From Lysinibacillus fusiformis (lineage in GTDB: Bacteria; Bacillota; Bacilli; Bacillales_A; Planococcaceae), in the NCBI RefSeq assembly GCF_002845985.1, contig NZ_PDFK01000001.1, forward strand, positions 496,001-560,000: a stretch of 64,000 nt of DNA. Direction: 5' to 3'. The stretch's first letter is position 1. The number at the start of each line of letters is the position of its first letter. A program made the translations under genes and the position numbers. The notes below the pieces were generated by a model, which was not told where the DNA came from, made no database searches, and saw only the letters and a program-made list of their open reading frames with translations. This document shows positions 58,307 through 64,000 of this stretch, piece after piece.

Positions 58307-58310
58307 CAAT

Positions 58311-58895
58311 TTAGTGATGAAATTTCAGTAAAAGCTCGATTTCTGTTTTCCCCTTTTGCAGTTGTTTCGCTATCTCCTCTACCGATTTTCCCTGCTTTGT
58401 TAATTCTAGCGCTTGCTGTTCCACCGTCAGCATTTTTTCTTTTTCAGGTAGACTTGCCATCTCCTCTTTTGGAGATGGCACTGCTTGTGCCTTTTTTGCA
58501 CCAGTATGTTGCTGACGTGAATAAGCATTTGCTACAATTTTTTTAGGTACGTAGATACGAGAATCTTTATCTAAACTTAGCGAACTATCACTTTTAGTCC
58601 CTTGGGTTAAATCCGAAGACGACTGTTCCATTGGTGTCACACTTTGTTCTATTTGCTGCAAGCTACTCGCCGCTATTTCGGGCTGTTTGACATTTTGTAA
58701 CTCTTTAATAAGACGGTCATTTTCATCTTTCATTTCTGCTAAATAAGCCGTAATCGTATCGTCCATTTCCCTCATTAAACGTTCTTGCTTCTTTTCTAAA
58801 TCCTTAAATTTTGCTAGCTTTGTATTTAAAATAATAAGGAAGTAAAATGAAAGTAGCTGTAAAAAGAATAGTAACGCTATTAGTATGGTTGTCAT
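58311..58895 (-). CDS. swrB: SwrB-like swarming motility protein
   Basis: A 194-aa protein with one N-terminal membrane helix, a coiled coil (about 25-75), a low-complexity middle and a C-terminal helical motif QGKSVEEIAKQLQKGKTEI. In position (between sigD and rpsB) and layout it matches SwrB of B. subtilis, which promotes flagellar type III secretion activation and swarming. The conserved parts are the membrane segment and the C-terminus; the middle is variable. Confidence 0.8.
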   Translation of the reverse strand: MTTILIALLFFLQLLSFYFLIILNTKLAKFKDLEKKQERLMREMDDTITAYLAEMKDENDRLIKELQNVKQPEIAASSLQQIEQSVTPMEQSSSDLTQGTKSDSSLSLDKDSRIYVPKKIVANAYSRQQHTGAKKAQAVPSPKEEMASLPEKEKMLTVEQQALELTKQGKSVEEIAKQLQKGKTEIELLLKFHH

Positions 58896-58904
58896 TGTAA
58901 ACTC

Positions 58905-59213
58905 CTATCCACTAAAATCCACGAAATTCCCTTTAAACGGATGTTGTGCCTGTTTTTCTTGTTGACCCTGCTTCTTTTTCTTCTTTTTATGAATACCTGT
59001 TAAATATTCGCCACCTGCATCCTCATCCTCACTAATTTCATCCATACCTTCTGTTGTATTGACAATTTTTTGCTTGCGCTCTACTTCTTTTTTTAATGCT
59101 TCATTTGCGTGTGCCTGTTGGGCTAATGCTTGTTGCTGTGCCTGATCTGCCATTTTCCCCGCTTCAAATGTTTTTGGAATAGCAATTTGTAATTCGACAC
59201 CTTTTAAACTCAT
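58905..59213 (-). CDS. Conserved hypothetical protein between sigD and swrB
   Basis: A hydrophilic 102-aa protein of no family I can name. It opens MSLKGVELQIAIPKT, has a Gln/Ala-rich helical centre, a run of six lysines near residue 80 and ends HPFKGNFVDFSG. GAGGGAGAG precedes the ATG. It lies 23 bases after sigD and 9 before swrB, so it is likely a motility-related gene. I recall similar small proteins next to sigD in Paenibacillus and relatives, but B. subtilis lacks it at this place. Confidence 0.7.
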   Translation of the reverse strand: MSLKGVELQIAIPKTFEAGKMADQAQQQALAQQAHANEALKKEVERKQKIVNTTEGMDEISEDEDAGGEYLTGIHKKKKKKQGQQEKQAQHPFKGNFVDFSG

Positions 59214-59236
59214 TGGAATCTCTCCCTCAAGGATAT

Positions 59237-60007
59237 TTACGCATTAATCATTTCACTTGATAATAGCTTTCGTAGCTTTAATAGCGCTTTTGAATGAATC
59301 TGTGAAATACGTGATGTTGACAGTTCAAGCATTTCACCAATTTCAGTCAAAGTTAATTCCTCTGTGTAAAATAAACTAAGTACAAGCTGTTCTTTTTCAT
59401 TGAGCTTTTGAATATTCTCAGCTAAGTCACCTAATAACTCCGATTTAATAACAGTTTGCTCAGGTGTTTTTGTCGTATCATCTCGGATGACAAATGACTT
59501 ACCGTCCGCTTCCTCTTGATCCTGTTGCTCATTAATGGAAAGAACATTTGAAAAAAAATGCTCTTGCACTGTCTGATACACATCTTCAACAGATACTTCC
59601 ATATGCTCCGCAAGTTCCTCAGGTGTTACATGACGCATATATTTTTGCTCTAATTGTTCAATTTGAGCATCTAATTTTTTGGCTTTTTCACGCGCTGAAC
59701 GCGGTAACCAGTCTTCCTTACGTAAACCATCAATGATAGCGCCTCTTACTCTAAACGAAGCATATGTATCGAATTTTAAATCTCTGTTAATATCAAATTT
59801 ATTTAATGCATCAAAAAGCCCTACCATGCCTAAACTCGTTAAATCGTCTCGTGATACGCTCTTTGGCAAACCCGCACCAATACGTTGGACATGGTAAGAT
59901 ACTAAAGAAATATATTTTTTTATAAGTAAATCACCAGCATCTGGATCACGCTCATGAATCCAGCGATTCCATAGTTTTTGCTCATCGTTCAGAATTGGTT
60001 GTGTCAT
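59237..60007 (-). CDS. sigD: Flagellar/motility RNA polymerase sigma factor SigD
   Basis: SigD (FliA class) directs transcription of late flagellar, chemotaxis and autolysin genes. The 256-aa protein shows region 2 (LTSLGMVGLFDALNKFD; FRVRGAIIDGLRKEDW), region 3, and region 4 (EELTLTEIGEMLELSTSRISQIHSKAL in part). The start is the ATG at 60007, with GAGGTGG upstream. Unlike in B. subtilis, it does not continue directly from cheD: a terminator and 0.7 kb separate them, and it has its own promoter. Confidence 0.97.
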   Translation of the reverse strand: MTQPILNDEQKLWNRWIHERDPDAGDLLIKKYISLVSYHVQRIGAGLPKSVSRDDLTSLGMVGLFDALNKFDINRDLKFDTYASFRVRGAIIDGLRKEDWLPRSAREKAKKLDAQIEQLEQKYMRHVTPEELAEHMEVSVEDVYQTVQEHFFSNVLSINEQQDQEEADGKSFVIRDDTTKTPEQTVIKSELLGDLAENIQKLNEKEQLVLSLFYTEELTLTEIGEMLELSTSRISQIHSKALLKLRKLLSSEMINA

Positions 60008-60016
60008 GAAATCCAC

Positions 60017-60660
60017 CTCTCTAAAAACGCTTTACGCGCCCGTTTGCCACTGACTATTTGCGCTCATAAAATTAATCATTCAACAGGATTTTTCGGTTAA
60101 TCTTTGTAAAAAATCCACATTAAAGCTAATCTAGACGTGAGCTTCGAATAGTTAAAAACTCGATAAGCAGTTGCCATCTTTCCTATATTATAACAAGAAT
60201 CGACTATAATTTCATTTGTTTCTCTTACTCTCTAATATATTCCTTAATTTTTTAATCTCATAGAAAAACTGTACCCTTGTTATGATGAACAGTTGGATAC
60301 AGTTCTAAAATTTGTCTACAGAATTAAACTTATAATTTAGGACGCTATTTAATTCGATGCTAAGGTGCATCATAACTATGACATTGAACAAAAAGGTTAT
60401 AATACCTACATTGCATCCACAATGCACCAATTGTCGTTTCAAAAACGTGCTATAGAGCTAGAAATAATTTTTCCATTGAATATTGAGATCTACGAGCGAT
60501 TGCTTCAGCCCATTACTAATACCATGTTCGCCCTCCCCCTCCTTTTGACCATTTTTGCTTATCTGCTTCATTAAGCGGTGGTTTTCCTCCTGTAATAAAG
60601 TGCGCTAATAAGCTAGCCTGAGCTTTTGAGTTTCTCGTATAATAAAGCCTTCAAATGCCC
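60017..60660. other. Intergenic region upstream of sigD
   Basis: About 0.64 kb holding the sigD promoter and leader (with an 8-bp GGATTTTT/AAAAATCC hairpin near 60090-60120). There is also an AACTGTA/TACAGTT inverted repeat at about 60267-60304. A minus-strand stretch open for 44 codons (60516-60650, ending GGGGRTWY) has no start codon. The last two look like leftovers of lost genes; none is a secure gene. Confidence 0.5.
60187..60215 (-). promoter_or_regulatory. Promoter of sigD
   Basis: ATGAAA (60215-60210) and a perfect TATAAT (60192-60187) with 17-base spacer and an extended -10 (TGT before TATAAT) on the minus strand. It gives a leader of about 170 bases. Confidence 0.65.
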
Positions 60661-60662
60661 AA

Positions 60663-60690
60663 TAAAAAAAGAGCCGCTATTCGCGACTCA
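60663..60690 (-). terminator. Rho-independent terminator after the che genes
   Basis: GAGCCGC (60671-60677) pairs with GCGACTC (60683-60689, one G-U pair), followed by seven T on the minus strand, just after the 123-aa gene. Confidence 0.85.
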
Positions 60691-60693
60691 TTT

Positions 60694-61065
60694 TTACGCA
60701 TTCACTTGTTGCTCTTCTTCTCGATTCATCATCGTTCGTACTACTTGAGCAATTTCCTCGGAATTTTCATCTTGGAATTCAACCGTTGAATTAACTGCTG
60801 GAGCTTCTTGCTTTGCGCCATCAGTAGCATCAAGTTCATGATCTGTTAGACCATCTTCATCCACTTCTTCATTAGCCTCTGGCGTAAACATGATGTAAGC
60901 AATTAAAAAACGTACTATATACATAGCGATAAAGACGATAATTGCTACAACAAAAGCGCTGATGATGATGCGAAGGGGAGTAGATGGTTTTTGAAATGTA
61001 CTGAAAAAATAAATTGAAAAAGCAATTAATGCTCCCCATAGATTGTAAAAAATAGAACCAAACAT
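60694..61065 (-). CDS. Hypothetical membrane protein at the end of the che operon
   Basis: A 123-aa protein with two hydrophobic helices (about 8-25 and 33-58) followed by a very acidic cytoplasmic tail containing SEEIAQVVRTMMNREEEQ. I do not recognise the family. The start codon overlaps the cheD stop (TAATG), so it is translated with cheD, and a terminator follows. In B. subtilis sigD takes this place. A role in chemotaxis or flagellar function is inferred from position only. Confidence 0.75.
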   Translation of the reverse strand: MFGSIFYNLWGALIAFSIYFFSTFQKPSTPLRIIISAFVVAIIVFIAMYIVRFLIAYIMFTPEANEEVDEDGLTDHELDATDGAKQEAPAVNSTVEFQDENSEEIAQVVRTMMNREEEQQVNA

Positions 61066-61574
61066 TAGATTTCGCTCACTCCTTGGTTAACTGTTCGAAT
61101 ATGTAATATCGACGTTGCAGGATTAAATTCAATCGTTCTACCACTATTTCCACCAGTATCCTCGGCCACTAAAGGTACTCCATGTCTCTTTAACTCATGT
61201 TTAACTGCTTCTACATTGCGGGGACCGATACGCATCGTATCTTTGTCAGATGTAAATTGAAACATCTGCGCCCCCCCTGCAATTTTTGCCTTTAGTTTAA
61301 ATTTTTGAACGCCTTCTAATTTTAATAAATCTATCATTGCTGCAATACCTGAATCTGCAAATTTTGCCACATTGATTGACTCAGCTCTACCTAAGCTTGA
61401 ATCTGGTAACATCACATGGATTAAACCAGCAATTTTTTTTGACTCATCATATAAAATAACGCCCACACAAGAACCAAGACCAGAAGTTCGAATGGTGTTA
61501 GGTAACTTTACTACATCCATTTGTGCAATTCCCACTTTAATTACTTGTCCACTACTGCTGCTTAACATCATCAT
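61065..61574 (-). CDS. cheD: Chemoreceptor glutamine deamidase CheD
   Basis: CheD deamidates receptor glutamines and binds CheC to tune adaptation. The 169-aa protein has the catalytic cysteine C36 in SGLGSCVGV and H53 in LIHVMLPDS. Three ATG codons stand in a row at the start; AGGAG lies 4 bases before the first, so the second (61571) or third may be preferred. It overlaps cheC by four bases. Confidence 0.95.
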   Translation of the reverse strand: MMMLSSSSGQVIKVGIAQMDVVKLPNTIRTSGLGSCVGVILYDESKKIAGLIHVMLPDSSLGRAESINVAKFADSGIAAMIDLLKLEGVQKFKLKAKIAGGAQMFQFTSDKDTMRIGPRNVEAVKHELKRHGVPLVAEDTGGNSGRTIEFNPATSILHIRTVNQGVSEI

Positions 61575-62203
61575 GAAACTCCTAATGCTTTAAAAATTGC
61601 ATCGAATGAGTCGGGATCGGGAAGCAGGAAGAAATGACCTCTCACCGTTTCGTGGTCTTCTACACCTTCTTCAAAAATGGATGTATTTATCACAATAACA
61701 TTATCACTTACATGTGATAATTCGATTAAACCAATACTGATAATAGCGCCAAACATATCTACACTTAGACCAGGTACTGTTGGGTAAATTTTCAAATTGG
61801 TAAAGTCCGATAAGGCAGATAAATAGGAGCCCGATAAAATATTGCCCATTTCTTGCATAGCTGATAAGCCTAGCTCTGAAACTGGTTGCTTTTTAAAGTC
61901 AAATGTATCATCAAAAATAAGACGACGGATAAAGCGATTTGCTTGCTCGATAGGTAAAATAAAGAACATACTTCCTTCAGCATCTCCTTCAATACGAAGG
62001 TAAATACCAACTACAACGTTTTCAGATCCGCCAGCCAGTTCCATCATTTCGTTAAAGGACACCATTTCTACCTTTGGAACGCGCATATCAATTTTTTTCC
62101 CAAGTAAATTGGAAAGTGCTGTCGCGGCATGCGCAGCACCAATATTTCCAATTTCCTTTAATACATCTAAATGTAGCGATGTAATCTTTTGATTAAATGT
62201 CAT
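61571..62203 (-). CDS. cheC: CheY-P phosphatase CheC
   Basis: CheC removes phosphate from CheY-P and is boosted by CheD. The 210-aa protein has both active-site helices: D13-x3-E17-x2-N20 (LDVLKEIGNIGAA) and the second SAMQEMGNILSG. It sits between cheW and cheD as in B. subtilis. Confidence 0.96.
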   Translation of the reverse strand: MTFNQKITSLHLDVLKEIGNIGAAHAATALSNLLGKKIDMRVPKVEMVSFNEMMELAGGSENVVVGIYLRIEGDAEGSMFFILPIEQANRFIRRLIFDDTFDFKKQPVSELGLSAMQEMGNILSGSYLSALSDFTNLKIYPTVPGLSVDMFGAIISIGLIELSHVSDNVIVINTSIFEEGVEDHETVRGHFFLLPDPDSFDAIFKALGVS

Positions 62204-62212
62204 TATCGATCC

Positions 62213-62659
62213 CTACTTTAGTGGATTTAATACTTTTTCTAAATGTAACAAGATTAATAATCGTTTCTCTACTTTGGCAACACCTGAAATAAATTCTTCT
62301 TCAAGTGAGCCAACGACCTCTGGTTGCGGTTCAATTGCACTTGCTGGAATATCAATAACATCGTTCGCTGAATCTACAACAAAACCTACTTCCATATCTT
62401 CTAATGAAATAATGATAATGCGTGTTGTTTCTTCATGTTCAGAAACAGGTAGTTCAAAGCGTTCACGTAAATCGACTATTGGTGTAACAACACCTCGTAG
62501 ATTGATTACACCTTTCACATATTTCACGGTTTTCGGTACACGCGTAATATGCATTAATTTTTCAATTCCTTGTACATGGGACACGGGAATTGCATATTCT
62601 TTATCTGCTAGCTGAAAGACAATTACTTTAATACTTTCTTGTTCCACTGCGTTTGTCAT
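62213..62659 (-). CDS. cheW: Chemotaxis coupling protein CheW
   Basis: CheW links receptors to CheA. The 148-aa SH3-like protein shows FQLADKEYAIPVSHVQGIEKL and GVINLRGVVTPIVDLRERF, the family hallmarks. GAGAGGTG precedes the ATG. It lies 27 bases after cheA. Confidence 0.97.
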   Translation of the reverse strand: MTNAVEQESIKVIVFQLADKEYAIPVSHVQGIEKLMHITRVPKTVKYVKGVINLRGVVTPIVDLRERFELPVSEHEETTRIIIISLEDMEVGFVVDSANDVIDIPASAIEPQPEVVGSLEEEFISGVAKVEKRLLILLHLEKVLNPLK

Positions 62660-62686
62660 ACTTTACACCTCTCTTATTCATTCACC

Positions 62687-64000
62687 TTATTTAATTAGTG
62701 CGTTACAATCTACAATTAAGGCTACTTTACCATTACCTAAAATCGTTGCACCTGAAATGGCAAAGATATTTGTTAAGTAATTTCCTAATGACTTCAAGAC
62801 AATCTCTTGTTGTCCAATGAAAGAATCCACTACTAGACCAGCAAGTTTTTCACCTTTGCGAACAATTACAACTGAATGGAATTCTTCATCTTGTGACTCT
62901 TTACGAGGAACCTCAAAGATTTCCTCTAAGAATACCAATGGAACAACCTTGCCACGGAAGTCGATTACTTTTTGATTATGCGCATTCATAATCTCTGATG
63001 AACGGATAATAGATGTTTCAATAATAGAAGATAGTGGAATTGCATAAATTTCTTTTTCAATCTCCACCAGCATGACTGAAATAATCGATAATGTCAGTGG
63101 TAATTGAATCGAGAAGATAGATCCAACATCCTGTGTAGATTCAATTGAAATATTACCACCAAGTGATTCAATCGTTGTTTTCACAACATCTAAACCTACC
63201 CCACGACCAGAAACATCAGAAATGACATCGGCAGTTGAGAAGCCTGAAGCTAAAATAAGCTCATTAATCTGTTTATCAGACATTGAATATGATTGTTCTT
63301 GTGTCACAATGCCTTTTGAAATAGCTTTCGCTAGTACTTTTTCACGATTAATGCCCGCGCCGTCATCTTCAATTTCAATAAAGACATAGTTTCCACTATG
63401 ATACGCACGTAGGACAACTGTTCCTTCTTCTGGCTTACCTTTTGCACGACGAGCCGTCGGATTCTCAATCCCATGATCCACAGAATTACGGATTAAGTGA
63501 ACTAGTGGATCCCCAATTTCATCTATAACCGTACGATCTAACTCGGTTTCTGCACCGATGATTTCTAGGTTGATCTTTTTATTTAAGTCACGCGATAGCT
63601 GACGAATCATTTTTGGGAATCGGTTGAATACTGTTTCCACTGGTACCATACGCATCGTTAAAATAATTGTTTGTAGATCACCCATCACACGACTCATGCG
63701 CTCTACTGTTTCATTTAACTCACCATGATTCACTTCTGTAGCGATCGATTGTAGTCGACCACGATCAATGACAAGCTCTTCAAACAAGTTCATTAAAATA
63801 TCAAGACGTTCAATATTTACACGAATCGTTTTATTCCCTACAGGTGCATGAGCTTTATCAGCTTTAGCTGGTGCTGCTGCTTTGGCTGGTGCCGCAACAG
63901 GTTCAGCTTTCGCAGGCGTAGCTGCTGGTGTTGGTTCTGCTTCTACCACTGCTGTTGCTGCTACTTCCTGATGGGCTTCATATTGTTTTTCACTAAATTT
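62687..64000 (-). CDS. cheA: Chemotaxis histidine kinase CheA (5' end outside window)
   Basis: The C-terminal 437 codons of CheA; the frame runs open to the window edge, so the phosphotransfer (P1) and CheY-binding (P2) domains lie outside. Visible are an Ala/Pro/Lys-rich linker, the dimerisation helices, the ATP domain (N box LIRNSVDHGIENP; G1 box EDDGAGIN; GRGVGLDVV) and the CheW-like P5 domain ending at VDCNALIK. It heads the che genes in this window. Confidence 0.97.
   Translation of the reverse strand, partial: KFSEKQYEAHQEVAATAVVEAEPTPAATPAKAEPVAAPAKAAAPAKADKAHAPVGNKTIRVNIERLDILMNLFEELVIDRGRLQSIATEVNHGELNETVERMSRVMGDLQTIILTMRMVPVETVFNRFPKMIRQLSRDLNKKINLEIIGAETELDRTVIDEIGDPLVHLIRNSVDHGIENPTARRAKGKPEEGTVVLRAYHSGNYVFIEIEDDGAGINREKVLAKAISKGIVTQEQSYSMSDKQINELILASGFSTADVISDVSGRGVGLDVVKTTIESLGGNISIESTQDVGSIFSIQLPLTLSIISVMLVEIEKEIYAIPLSSIIETSIIRSSEIMNAHNQKVIDFRGKVVPLVFLEEIFEVPRKESQDEEFHSVVIVRKGEKLAGLVVDSFIGQQEIVLKSLGNYLTNIFAISGATILGNGKVALIVDCNALIK

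Noticed and set aside
60458-60571. 37-codon minus-strand ORF (MKQISKNGQ...) upstream of sigD
   Set aside because: The AGGAGG is 14 bases from the ATG and the frame overlaps a more coding-like frame; there is no recognisable family.

Overview
The window is a stretch of chromosome from a low-GC, spore-forming, motile Gram-positive bacterium of the Bacillaceae/Planococcaceae, most like Lysinibacillus. This rests on gene order, on dipicolinate synthase and SpoIIIE-type genes, on a SigD/chemotaxis cluster and on Bacillus-type promoters and terminators. Almost every gene lies on the minus strand, so transcription runs from high to low coordinates. The order follows the Bacillus subtilis cheA-to-recA/rny region closely, with several losses and insertions.

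Read in the direction of transcription, it opens with the distal part of a chemotaxis operon (cheA, partial; cheW, cheC, cheD and a 123-aa membrane protein), closed by a terminator. After a 0.7-kb gap come sigD, a 102-aa unknown protein and a swrB-like gene. Translation and envelope genes follow: rpsB, tsf, pyrH, frr, uppS, cdsA, dxr, rasP, proS and polC. Next is rimP-nusA-ylxR-ylxQ-infB-ylxP-rbfA-truB-ribF-rpsO.

The accessory part lies at about 25-36 kb. Here a DoxX gene, pnp, the M16 peptidase gene mlpA and a Fur-box-controlled haem ABC transporter operon (IsdE-like binding protein, permease, ATPase, HugZ-like protein) are interleaved with two homologous, oppositely oriented, roughly 0.5-kb intergenic elements. 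Each element sits between two copies of a local terminator hairpin. Next to the haem operon, on the plus strand, are the decayed remains of a YtrA-type GntR regulator and its ABC ATPase.

The core order then resumes: ymxH-dpaA-dpaB-asd-dapA (dipicolinate and diaminopimelate synthesis), rnjB, spoIIIE/ftsK, a GntR regulator with a nucleoside (BMP-type) ABC transporter operon, ymfF-ymfH-ymfI-ymfJ, ymfK-rodZ-pgsA-cinA, recA with a LexA-like box, rny, and finally the start of a CpsB-type phosphatase gene. Compared with the B. subtilis order, dapG, tepA, ylxY, ymfD and ymfE are absent from their expected places.

I found no phage, CRISPR, toxin-antitoxin or biosynthetic cluster. The most unusual signal is the pair of repeat elements flanked by duplicated terminators.
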